This document shows positions 32,052-42,713 of a DNA stretch of 64,000 nt, in pieces. Origin of the DNA: Littorina saxatilis (Eukaryota; Mollusca; Gastropoda; Littorinimorpha; Littorinidae); the NCBI RefSeq assembly GCF_037325665.1, contig NW_027128331.1, forward strand, positions 109,501-173,500, read 5' to 3'. Made by a program: the position numbers and the translations under genes. The stretch's first letter is position 1, and each line of letters opens with the position of its first letter. The notes under the pieces are model-generated. The model searched no databases and was not told the origin of the DNA. It was given only the letters and a program-made list of their open reading frames with translations.

Positions 32052-35000
32052 CTTTGACCATGGTGAGAGCAATGTCGATGTGCTTCTTCTCAATGTTGCT
32101 GGTGTTTGTCAGGTACTGTAACACCGGGCGCAGGGCCAGCCAGTCAGGGTCATCAATGTTCGAGTCCATCAGATGACCCAGGTGGATGTCCAGAATCCGA
32201 TGACCATTGCTTTTTATCTGTCAGGGAAAAATAGTACAATTAGGATGTGTTTGCTCCTGCATGTCAACTACTGTACTGTGCTCTGATTTCTGTCCATCTG
32301 TCCCAGGATATTTGCTTTTCATCAGTTTCAGTCAATTCAAAGCAAAACTGAGGACACACAAACATGAAAGCATAAGAAGACATGGCCAGTAGTCCAAGAC
32401 AACCCATTCTCTTATGTTGAGGTTTAATTAGACATTGGTCAAGTTTCTGCATTGATTTTCATTCCCTTCATTAATCCTTCTTTCTTTATTTCTCTTCCCC
32501 CATCCCCCCCCCCCTCCCCCCATCCCCCCAAAAAGAAAAAATCTAAAATAAAGCCAAAAAAATACATGCGAGCACAGGCAAACAACATTAACCACTTACA
32601 TGCAGCTTTACGTTCTGCGTGCAGTCGTCACAGATCTGCCTGTTGTGTTTGGCGCTTTCGGTGCAGGTCTTGCACTCATTCTGTATGTCCTCCATGGCCT
32701 GGTTCCAGACCTCCGGATTGCGCGCCTGAACGTCCCTTCGGTCAGACCGAAGCAAGAAGATGATGACGCAGGCTATGGCCCACAGGTCGGCCGTCTTCAG
32801 AACAGGATCGAACGAGTTCAGATCCAGAAAGTCGAACCAAGGAGGTAAGTACTTGACTGTGTGGCCTGCAGACAAAAAAGAAATGAATAAACGTCAGAAA
32901 GGTTCAGAGGAAAGAAAAGCAAAATAAAACAAAAGAAATGAACGAATGCAAAGAACAGTCAACAAAAAAAACAAGAGACATCAAGATTTTTTTTTAACGT
33001 CCCTTCAAAGAGGCATCAAGATTCACAAAGTGGTTCACATGCAACTACAACAACAACAACAACAACAACAAGAACACTGCTGTCAACAACACAGCTGCTA
33101 CTCGAGAAAAAAAAGCAACAACACCAAAACAATAACAACAATAGGTTTTACATGACAACATCAAACAGCACAATACACCATTTAACTTTACAAAAACTGC
33201 TCTTAGACAAGCAGATGAAAGCACTCATCTGGGTGGTTAGCAGTGAAGGATCAAAATGTCAAAAATATGTAGTAAACTTACCTCCTTCGTGGAAGGCCTG
33301 TGGCTGCTTGGCTGATTCGAAATCAATCAGAACCAAAGATTCAGGGTCTGCTCGATCTCGCACCATTAGGTTCGTTCTGAAGATGAGAGCAAAGATCAAG
33401 ATAAGTTTAAGTATTTCACGACAACATTCAAATTCCTTCCCCAACTGGATCTCGCTACATTAGGTTCATTCTGAAGATGAGAGTAAAGATCAGATAAGTT
33501 TAAGTATTTCAAGACAAAATTCAACTTCTTTCCCAAGTATGTTAACTCTGGTTGACATGTAACAATCTACTGCATGGATTTCTGATTTAACAGTTAACTC
33601 TGGTTGACATGTAATAATCTACTGCATGGATTTCTGATTTAACAGTTAACTCTGGTTGACATGTAATAATCTACTGCATGGATTTCTGATTTAACAGTTA
33701 ACTCTGGTTTACATGTAACAATCTACTGCATGGATTTCTGATTTAACAGTTAACTCTGGTTGACATGTAATAATCTACTGCATGGATTTCTGATTTAACA
33801 GTTAACTCTGGTTGACATGTAACAATCTACTGCATGGATTTCTGATTTAACCGCACATTTTCTGTCTTCCTTTCCGTTTATTTCCGTTCGCAAGATAGTT
33901 ACGACACTGTCCTAGTCCAGACTTTATACATCCAATGCTTTATCATTAATTAATTTTCTTTTATCCCACCTTCAAAAAAAAATACCTCAATTAGTTAATA
34001 TAACAAGATTTTGTTTCCATGCGTTTTCAAATTTGTTATACAGTAATAAATCTGCTAATACCGACCACTGGAATAACACACCAGATAAATTAACACTAAC
34101 ATTGGAGGAGCCAATCACAAGCAAGGGGTGTATCGGAAACACGTGGATAGGAGCACGTGTGAGGTTATTTGTCAGAGGAAAAGCAAGGGTATCCACTCTT
34201 CAACAATCCATTCTAACCCGACTAAGTTATTTCTTAAAATCGTCTATTCCGGATGATTTTTCAAATAACTCACAATTTGACATCACAATGGGCCAGGTCA
34301 TGGGTATGTAGATAGTGGACAGCTGACAGCAAGGTCTGCGCGAACTGTCGCACCTGGGCCAGGTTCCATTTACAGGTCAACAGTGTACCACCTGTACACA
34401 AAATTACACAATTTACATTACGAAAAACATCATCATTATCATCCAATTGAAGAATTCCATAAAAAATTTGTGCCGGGTTTAACTTTAGGCCAAAAAAAAA
34501 CAAGAAGGGCAAAGCCCATACGACTCACATGCTTGACCTAAACCTAGCAATGACATCATACACTAAGAACTGCTTTACACATTTTTCCTACCAAAATACA
34601 TGTGACCTTGACCCAAGGTCAAGGTCATGCAACACAAAGCTGTTAATTCAAGACATAGGAAGTACAATGGTGCTTATTGGCTTTTTCTACCATGAGATAT
34701 GGTCACTTTTAGTGGTTCACTACCATATTTTGGTCACATTTCATAAGGGTCAAAGTGACCTTGACCTTGATCATATGTGACCAAATGTGTCTCATGATGA
34801 AAGCATAACATGTGCCCCACATAATTTTTAAGTTTGAAACAGTTATCTTCCATAGTTCAGGGTCAAGGTCACTTCAAAATATGTATACAATCCAACTTTG
34901 AAGAGCTCCTGTGACCTTGACCTTGAAGCAAGGTAAACCAAACTGGTATCAAAAGATGGGGCTTACTTTGTCCTATATATCATATATAGGTGAGGTATTC

Positions 35001-37575
35001 AATCTCAAAAACTTCAGAGAAAATGGGAAAAATGTGAAAAATAGCTGTTTTTTAGACAACATCTATGGCCCCTGCGACCTTGACCTTGAAGCAAGGTCAA
35101 GATGCTATGTATGTTTTTTGGGGCCTTGTCATCATACACCATCTTGCCAAATTTGGTACTGATAGACTGAATAGTGTCCAAGAAATATCCAACGTTAAAG
35201 TTTTCCGGACGGCCGGACGGACGGACGTCCGGACGGACGGACGGACGGACGACTCGGGTGAGTACATAGACTCACTTTTGCTTCGCATGTGAGTCAAAAA
35301 TGCTTTGGTTACGGTTTCATGGCCAAAAAAAATAGGGTAGGTAGGTCGATTAAACTTTTTTTTGTTTTTTTGTTTGTTTTTTGGTTGGTCCCTCTTGAAA
35401 TGATAAAAATATTTGTGTATGCAGGATATTCGAGGTATTTTCATATTGGTGTATTTGGAACCACAGATATTAATTACTTTTTCATGTTAAGAAAAGAAAA
35501 CTGGACATACCCTTTAAACTGTATAGTGCCACTAGTGAACACAGTTTTCGAGAGTCATGCCAAAGTCCAGTTCGAAAGAGTCTTCGGGCTCGGCACTTAT
35601 TTTCGTCGACCCAACACATTTTATCCCGAACAGTTTGCCGTCCAAAGTTGGATGAAAATCATGAAAAATGTCCACCAAGGTTGCACTCTTCGAGTACCGA
35701 CTTATCAGTCGTGTTTGTTCGATATGAACGCACTTTCCGAATACGATTGCAAATGCAGACGACATCTTTTTACGTTCGCGCAACGAACGAACGCACGAGA
35801 CTGACTTCCCTTGGATATGGGAGTTGTAAAAAGCGGAGTGGTGTCCCTTGTCGGGCTTGTTGTTGTCTGCTCGCCGGCGATCGATGTTTTCTCTGTGCCG
35901 TGGTGTTGTCGTTTTCGGTGGGTTTTTGTGTGTGTGTGTGTGGGTTTTTTTGTGTATGTATGTGTTTGGTTCATTTTATTTTTAGCTTTAGGACCAAAAA
36001 AAAAGTTTAGGGTCGGCCCAAAAAGTTAGGGTCGGTCGGGAAACCGTAACCAAAGCATTTTTTTTTTTTGGCCTTATATATACGTGTTGCTTGTGCGTGC
36101 CTCAATAAATCCAAGAGTATTCACTCTTCCATAATCCATACAAACCCGACAAAGTTATTTCCGACAATCGTCTCTATTACAACTACAAGTGGGCCAGCCA
36201 ATTTTTAATCCAAAAAAAGTTGTCTCCCTGGCCTATACAGTAGTACCTTCCATTTCCGGCCCTTTCGTGGGCGTGAACCTGCCTGGAGCGGCCAGCTTTC
36301 CCATGACTAATGAATTTTCCTTCTATAATTGACTCTTAATGGCCGTTAACCTGTCTGACGCGGTCAACGGTCACTGATTTTTGACCTAAGGTGCCCCTCT
36401 TACTCGACAGGAGCGGCCACTTAACGGCCACTTGTGTGTGTGTGTGTGTGTGTGTGTGTTGTGTGCACAGACGGCACAGCACGAGCAGACGACATGAATA
36501 CTTACGCATGCGCAAACTGTAAATACAGACATGCGCATACATGTACATTTACGGCAGTCACTTCCGGATCGATCACAGCTGATGTGAGTTTGAAACACTT
36601 GTTTATCTGACACTCAAATACATATATAATAATCCAAACAACACACATAGAAACATACGAAACAATAGCTTAGCCAGGACGATAGAGTTAAACACGCAAA
36701 TAATTAAGATGTATTTATAAACGAAAGCAAAACTAACAGAGACAATGAATCGGCGGCTCGTGGGTGATCGCTTTCTTTTCTTCATGAAAACTTGATCGTG
36801 TTTTTGGGGTTTTTTTTGAGGAGGAGGGGGCCTGTAATGAACGGCCACCTGATATTTGCGGTCACCTTTGCAATGACTAATGGGTGACCGGATATGGCAG
36901 GTACTACTGTATATATATATTTATTTTATCTACTACGATCATTTACCAAACTTTTCAAGCTAGCAAAACTCCCCAAGCCTTGTGCTTCTTTGCACAATAC
37001 TACAGACACTAAGTCACTAAGTTTACAAAGAAAAGGTAACGGGAGGATGAAGCCAGAAACTTATAATAAACGGAGTAAGAATATGTTCCTCCAATAATTG
37101 TTCTTGCTGTACACAATGTCAAAGTGTGTGATAATGGTAAAGAAGTCATTTAACTAATGCTAAAGGAGCTCACTTAAATTCACAGAAAATACTGAATTGA
37201 ATCATGACTTAAGTAGATGGGTGCTTGAATGGCATACGAGTGCAATAAATTTACATCTACAGACAAAGAAACGTTTGTCCATTTGAATGCATAATAGTGG
37301 AGTGGGGGGATGAGGGGTAGTTGTGGGAGAGGAAGGGGGGGGGGGGAGGGGGTGGGGTAACAAAAATAAGAAAGCAGCCCATACCTTCAATGAATTCTTC
37401 AAAAATTTGGATGAAGTCCCTTTCCTTGTAGACCCCATAGATCTCAGGTAGGAAGCCTTTGGCTTTGTTGTGCCGCGTCAGGAACTCGATGCCTATCAGT
37501 CTTCTGTTCTGCATCTTTATCTGAAAGCAAAAACAGCAACGTCTTATTCATTGTTTTTCTTTAAAGTGCTCAAAT

Positions 37576-37638
<63 letters not shown>

Positions 37639-39793
37639 AGAAGAGAGAGAAGGAGAGTGAGACGGAGAGGGGGGGGGAGAGGGGGGGGGGAGAGGGGGGG
37701 GGGAGAGGGGGGGAGGTTCCTAAGCCTTTCATGCAGCATACTGTTTCAGGGATGTCATTAGGCGTCGGACATCGGACATATAACGATGAAAATCCCCAAA
37801 TGTCCGATTCACATTGCCGCATGTCGGTCAGATGTCCTATCGTTTTAGCCTGAGCGTGGTCATTGTCCGATATGTACTCCATTCCTTCGGACAGCGCGAT
37901 ATTCGTTAATTTTCATTTCAAGATACAAATCTTCTAAAAGACCGAACGCTCTCGTGTTCAGCTGACACTGAAGTTGCCAGTGCCGCGTGCGGATCTTTTC
38001 TTTTGTCGGGAATTCCCGAACCGTTTGCGGTATGCGCCGTTTGGGTATAACCGTCTCGGTGCAGCGCACTGATCTAAAAATAGTGGATTATTTTTAGATC
38101 AGTGCATGCTACAGGAGTACGGGAGACAACTCCAACTGACTAAATTTGTCGTCTGCTTTTGTTTTCGATACAAAACGAAGCACTGAATTATGCCACTGAA
38201 AAAAAACCTAAAGCCTGCAAAAGATCAGCATTAGATCAAACCGATCATTTTGTTTTTCAACTTTTATCCCAATCATGCAGTTTGTAATCAAAGTAAGAGC
38301 TCTGAAGTTGTTCATGTTGGTTTATTTTTTGAAACTAAACAAATACAACATTATACGCACACTGTGTTGATGTATTTACTATATTATGTGTGTGTTCTAC
38401 AGCGCGCGCGCGTGGGTGTGTGTGTGTGTGTGCGCATGACTTTGGAACAATTCCATGGAATGTGTTATAAGCTGTTTGGCGCAAATTCATAATGTCCTAT
38501 TACACTTTCTGAAAGCGGTCAAATGTCCTATTGATGCTGAAGAACTCAGGACATTTGTCCTATAGGTATGAATTTGTAGCAACATCCCTGCTGTTTGTGA
38601 CAAAATTGCAAAAATTGAGTATAGCACAATGAAACCCATTCCTGGTAACAGGGACACATGTATACTAAATTAATCAGCACAGATACTAAACCAGACATAC
38701 CCACACAGTTATCTGTGCATATGCACACACGTACACAGACTCAAACACATTACTAAAACACAGTCCCAAACTCACAGGCATGAAAAATATATAATACAGT
38801 TGGTCAAATTACCTTCTTCAAGACAAATTGATATTTGGTGTGGTTGTCAGCACAGAGAAAGACGCCACAGTTTTTGCTCTCTGAGTAGCGAAAAACCTCC
38901 TTGACTGTAAACTCTTTGCCTTGTCTGTATGTCATCACTCCTTCCACTGGCTTTGGAGATAATTTCTGCAAAATATACAAAAAAAATTGTTTAATCAAAA
39001 CCCTAATTCAAAAACTACACCCACAAAGTGAGCGGTTATAAACCTTGAATAAAAAGTGTATGGATTACAATGTACATGCATGTCTATTGAACCTGCCTGG
39101 CTATCTATATCTGTCTAAGCATTCTTATCTTCTTTGTCTACAGTGTACCTGTCTCACAAAACATGGCAGAAGGCAGGAGAACTGCAACCCCCGCCCTCCC
39201 CATCCACCAGCACCCATTCCTTCCACTCAGTGTCAGCTGGTGCCTGTGGTCTGTCTGTCTATCTACCCATCTATTCAAATTGATCAGCTAGGACACAGTT
39301 TTAAATAAAGTATAGACACATGAAAGCAATTAAGTCGGCCAAAAAAAGATTGTTTACCTGTCTGTTGGCAGACATCCTGCTCAAAAGACTGAACACACGC
39401 ACCCACCCACACACACATCCACTCACACACCCATTATCAACTTACATCATGAATATAGATGCCAAAATCTCTGTGGTTGGACACAATCTCGACCAGATAG
39501 TCCTCCAGCTTCTTGGAAGGACCGAACAAGAACCCTTGCAGAGACTTTTGCAGGCGACTGCAAGTCCTCAGCACAACTGCGGCATCAACAGCGTCGCCAA
39601 ATTTTTGTTTATCACTGTCGGTAGAATCACTGTGTTCTGAACTGCTAGTGCCAGAGGTCTCTGATCCAGGGCTTTCGTCTGAGCTGGACAGAAGTTTTTC
39701 CATGACAGGAATAACAGACATCGGTAAGGGTGTTTTGTTGCTCTCGATAACTGACCTTTCACTGCACGATTCTTGTTGGGTGTGTGATGACAT
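32052..39793 (-). CDS. Divergent Ser/Thr protein kinase gene, seven exons, 3' end missing
   Basis: Exons in transcript order: 39793-39446, 38965-38813, 37520-37385, 34391-34274, 33376-33282, 32865-32600, 32217-32052. All internal borders are AG/GT and phases agree, giving 427 codons; the last exon ends in phase 1, so more lies outside or left of the DIRS relic. The start is the Met of MSSHTQQESC, the first of the long first-exon frame. Residues 1-95 are Ser-rich and probably disordered. The kinase domain follows: QFVLKK (Lys166 as the ATP-binding candidate), Glu179, EEFIEGGTL hinge side, HCDVKLTN (247-254), LIDFE (268-272), YLPPW (289-293) and DLW (310-312). The Gly-rich loop is not recognisable, HRD is HCD and DFG is DFE; Asp249, Lys251, Asn254 and Asp270 are kept. 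The EGV.TYR start and QFVLKKV recall the NIK/Tpl2 (MAP3K14/8) group, a weak assignment. Confidence 0.8.
33353..33545. repeat. About 95-bp tandem duplication spanning a kinase splice acceptor
   Basis: Two copies: 33353-33447 and 33448-33545. The first holds the real 5' edge of kinase exon 5 and its acceptor; the second repeats both (TTAGGTTCATTCTGAAGATG) upstream in the transcript. Reading the second copy from its acceptor meets a stop after a few codons. Confidence 0.8.
33540..33851. repeat. 52-bp tandem repeat, six units, in kinase intron
   Basis: Unit GTTAACTCTGGTTGACATGT then AACAATCTACTGCATGGATT and TCTGATTTAACA. Six nearly identical copies without spacers, in the intron between kinase exons 4 and 5. 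Confidence 0.95.
34488..36073. mobile_element. PIF/Harbinger-like MITE split by a Helitron-like element
   Basis: The left terminus GGCCAAAAAAAA continues after the insert as TGCTTTGGTTACGGTTTC; the right terminus is GAAACCGTAACCAAAGCA then a T run and GGCC. TTA lies on both sides (34485-34487, 36074-36076). A 3-bp TTA target and a GG terminus fit PIF/Harbinger. About 785 bp without the nested insert. No transposase. It lies in the intron between kinase exons 3 and 4. Confidence 0.7.
34500..35299 (-). mobile_element. Helitron-like element, main subfamily, copy D
   Basis: 800 bp. Like copy E it has an extra TTGACCTAAACCTAGCAATG stretch after the left end that copies A-C lack. The GGAC/GGACGTCC run is long. 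It is inserted in the A run of the Harbinger-like MITE's left terminus; the uninterrupted right terminus of that MITE shows the empty form. Confidence 0.85.
36238..36909. mobile_element. Tc1/pogo-like MITE (CAGTAGTACC)
   Basis: About 672 bp flanked by TA. The left terminus CAGTAGTACCTTCCAT and right terminus GGCAGGTACTACTG are inverted copies. The interior has repeated GGCCACTTAACGGCCACTTG and related CGGTCA words and a (TG)n tract near 36434-36458. The CAGT start with a TA target fits pogo/Tigger-like elements. No ORF. In the kinase intron. Confidence 0.75.
37578..37720. repeat. (GA)n microsatellite and G-rich tract
   Basis: About 55 bases of nearly pure GA followed by AGAGGGGGGGGG runs to about 37712. 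In the kinase intron between exons 2 and 3. ORFs here are only the repeat translated (SLSLSL). Confidence 0.95.
37747..38590. mobile_element. DNA element, CAGGGATGT termini, 6-bp target duplication, copy 1
   Basis: 844 bp from CAGGGATGTCATTAGG to AGCAACATCCCTG, flanked by CTGTTT on both sides (37741-37746, 38591-38596). Inner repeated GTCCGA/GACAT words lie at both ends. No transposase recognised. Its reverse-complement relative is at 47775-48639. In the kinase intron between exons 2 and 3. Confidence 0.85.
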
Positions 39794-40366
39794 GATGTTA
39801 ATTGTCTTGAATCAAGCAGCGGTTGCACAGAACAAAATTTCCTGCGACCTGGCAGCTTGGGTCTAGTGACCGGAACCGAGGTCAACCTCTGGACCTCTAA
39901 GCACCCTTTTAGGGGCGTGCACAGGTGTAGGTTGAGTGGAAAGTTGTACTGACTCCACTGTCAGCTTTCTCCCTGCTAGATGTTCCTCAGAATCGTTGTA
40001 CGCCCCACCATCGACTTCCAGTGTGTACTCTATTTACAGTTGTCTTTGAGAGGTCTGGCATGGTGCTCTGTTACTCAGGTAAATGTCGCCATGCTCAGGG
40101 AACAGAAGATGCCAAATTTCAATGGCGATGTACCTTACGGTTTGGATCCTCCAGCGTTGACGGCCTTTTTGCCCCAATTGTTGCAGGGTCTGTAAATCAG
40201 TTAGTTACAATGATTGTAAGAATTTATGTTTCACCATTCATAGCCGGATCAATAATTCATTTACCGAGGAAAACATGAATTCACTCAACACCACAGTTTC
40301 TCTTCTGTCTTCTCTTGGAGGTCATTCTAACTCTAAGACCAGTTTACAGGTGTGGTGTGTACCTGT
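39794..40366. other. Upstream of kinase start; no other gene recognised
   Basis: Contains the 5' untranslated leader of the kinase and presumably its promoter. No TATA box, CpG-rich block or clear initiator can be named. ORFs on the plus strand (39980-40278) lack any recognisable feature. Confidence 0.35.
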
Positions 40367-40565
40367 ACAGTAAACCCCCCCTCTTATTATTACATTGAAG
40401 ACTCCCTCCCTTTTAAGAGTAAGAACCTGCTTTTTTTTTAAAGATTTTATGTTCATAACCTCTATACATTAAGTTAATGCTCATCTTAAGACTCCCTCCC
40501 TTTAACCTTCAAGACCTGATTGCTCAGAATTTTGGAGATCCTAAAATGAGGGTTTCCCTATATCC
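40367..40565. mobile_element. Degraded Tc1/pogo-like MITE, relative of 3151-3351
   Basis: Left ACAGTAAACCCCCCCTCTT, inner GACTCCCTCCCTTTTAAGA, TTCATAACCTCTATACATTA and right TGAGGGTTTCCCTATA. The core TTCATAACCTCT and the repeated TTTTAAGA words match the younger copy. No longer perfect at the ends. Confidence 0.6.
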
Positions 40566-40839
40566 TACAGATGATCTTTTGTTTGGAATGTTGAACATGC
40601 AGCATACTCCACATTTATGTTGACAAGTTGTGCTATTATTATTATTAAGAAACATATGATCACACAGTAAAGAACTTGAATTTCCTCAAAATGTTACTCT
40701 GTGTTACCAATGTAACCGTGTGCCAATCTACTTTCCTCTTTCGTACTGAACTCAAACACTAAAGCAGACGACACAAGTTATATTACCCAGGTTCTTTTAT
40801 TCCATACGATGAAATGGGGAAAATGTGGGATAACGGGGG

Positions 40840-41220
40840 TTTATCTTCAAATACAACTTTGACTGTATAGGACTAAACAACTTCAAAAAAAACAATATTC
40901 TCACTCTTCATTCTAAAGCTACATTCTTCCCCTAAAGATACCCTTTAAAACACACCAAATCCTTTCCCCAAACTACACTCTACTCTAAATCCTCACTCTC
41001 AACTTTAATCCAAAAAAAACCACAATGAGACTCTAATTTAAAACAAACGAAATCTAAAAAAACAACCTAAAAAACAATTCTTTAAAAAAACCAAATCTAC
41101 AAAATATCTGACCAAAATCTCTCCACTAAATCTAACTACTCTTCACTAACAAAACCTAGTCTATAAAAACAAATCTACGACCCACTAAAAAAAGAAAAAG
41201 ACCTAACTAGGTACAGGCAG
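40840..41220. other. Strongly G-poor stretch on the plus strand
   Basis: Nearly all A, C and T with very few G for about 370 bases (CCTAAAGATACCC, TCCTCACTCTCAACTT, ACCTAACTAGGTACAGGC). No ORF, no clear repeat unit. A similar composition recurs at about 45350-45720, where ACCTAACTAAACC words are tandem. Confidence 0.5.
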
Positions 41221-41297
41221 GTCAAAAATTTAAATTTTTTGATGGGAGTTAAAATTATGTAATTATGAAAGAGGACAAAAATACAAACACAACAAAA

Positions 41298-42118
41298 ACA
41301 AGAAGGGCAAAGCCCATACGACTCACATGCTTGACCTTGACCTTAACTAAACCTAGCAATGACATCATACACTAAGAACTGCTTTACACATTTTTCCTAC
41401 CAAAATACATGTGACCTTGACCCAAGGTCAAGGTCATCCAAGGTATTGCAACACAAAGCTGTTAATTCAAGACATAGGAAGTACAATGGTGCTTATTGGC
41501 TCTTTCTACCATGAGATATGGTCACTTTTAGTGGTTCACTACCTTATTTTGGTCTCATTTCATAAGGGTCAAAGTGACCTTGACCTTGATCATATGTGAC
41601 CAAATGTGTCTCATGATGAAAGCATAACATGTGCCCCACATAATTTTTAAGTTTGAAACAGTTATCTTCCATAGTTCAGGGTCAAGGTCACTTCAAAATA
41701 TGTATACAATCCAACTTTGAAGAGCTCCTGTGACCTTGACCTTGAAGCAAGGTAAACCAAACTGGTATCAAAAGATGGGGCTTACTTTGCCCTATATATC
41801 ATATATAGGTGAGGTATTGAATCTCAAAAACTTCAGAGAAAATGGGAAAAATGTGAAAAATAGCTGTTTTTTAGGCAACATTTATGGCCCCTGCGACCTT
41901 GACCTTGAAGCAAGGTCAAGATGCTATGTATGTTTTTTGGGGCCTTGTCATCATACACCATCTTGCCAAATTTGGTACTGATAGACTGAATAGTGTCCAA
42001 GAAATATCCAACGTTAAAGTTTTCCGGACGGACGTCCGGACGGACGGACGTCCGGACGGACGGACGGACGACTCGGGTGAGTACATAGACTCACTTTTGC
42101 TTCGCATGGGAGTCAAAA
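41298..42118 (-). mobile_element. Helitron-like element, main subfamily, copy E
   Basis: 821 bp, closest to copy D (both have the extra AAACCTAGCAATGACATCAT stretch). A long GGAC/GGACGTCC run is at about 42025-42070. Flanks are AACAAAA and ACCATTTATG. Confidence 0.85.
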
Positions 42119-42594
42119 ACCATTTATGTCTATCTTTACTAGAACCAGAGATACAGACCTTTAAATACGGTACGAATTCAGACATATTTGGCCGTTTTTG
42201 TCAAATTTCACAACAAGCTGATTTTGAGAAGCTGTAAGATGCCACCATTTCCATAAAACATGTTCAAATTAACACAATTTGTTTCTTTGTATATGGACAT
42301 TAACCCTATTTTTTTTCGGGCCATGAAACCTAAAAACTTGACCGCAGGCATGACCTAAAAGTAGCAATTTATGCAAATTTCGGCTGCGCCCGAAAGAGAT
42401 TATGTGTGTAAACTTCAAATAGCTGTGAAACGTACAAATATTGACCAATTTTCAAAATTCAAAGTGTTCTGAGGGTGTCTTTTGGAGACCTTTCAAATGA
42501 CATGCAACATCACAACATTCTTATATATACACAAATAAAAGCCCCCCCCCCCCCCCCCCCCCCCCCCCATCATTTGAAAGTGACGCGTTTCAAA
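42119..42594. other. No gene recognised; poly-C tract
   Basis: Unassigned AT-rich sequence ending in a pure C run of about 28 (42541-42568). Confidence 0.4.
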
Positions 42595-42713
42595 CCTTGA
42601 GCCCTCCGTGTACCTGGGAAGCATAGTTGACAGACAGGGGGGCACTGACCGAGACCTCATTGCCAGGACTGGCAAGGCACTAGCAGCCTTTATCATGCTT
42701 AAGAACATTTGAC
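42595..42713 (+). pseudogene. LINE reverse transcriptase fragment (RTE-like)
   Basis: Translates without a stop as VYLGSIVDRQGGTDRD then LIARTGKALAAFIMLKNI, the YLGS...GGTD..DL..R..KA..AF..LK.IW signature after the RT catalytic box in RTE-type and related LINEs. Only about 38 codons remain; both sides are unrelated. It may have been captured with the neighbouring piece. Confidence 0.65.

Noticed and set aside
33540-33851. Regular direct repeats resembling a CRISPR array
   Set aside because: Units are contiguous without spacers, in an intron of a split gene in a eukaryotic genome.
35289-35804. 171-codon ORF on the plus strand
   Set aside because: Runs from the end of a Helitron-like element into the Harbinger-like MITE; composition and position indicate no host protein.
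37544-37882. ORF with long SLSLSL and PPSPPP runs
   Set aside because: Translated GA and G-rich simple repeat.
735-42118. Short ORFs of 62-83 codons conserved among five loci
   Set aside because: They lie inside near-identical copies of one element and are partly TGACCTTGACCTTGA translated (TLTLKQG, DLDLEAR); similarity reflects recent copying, not selection on protein.
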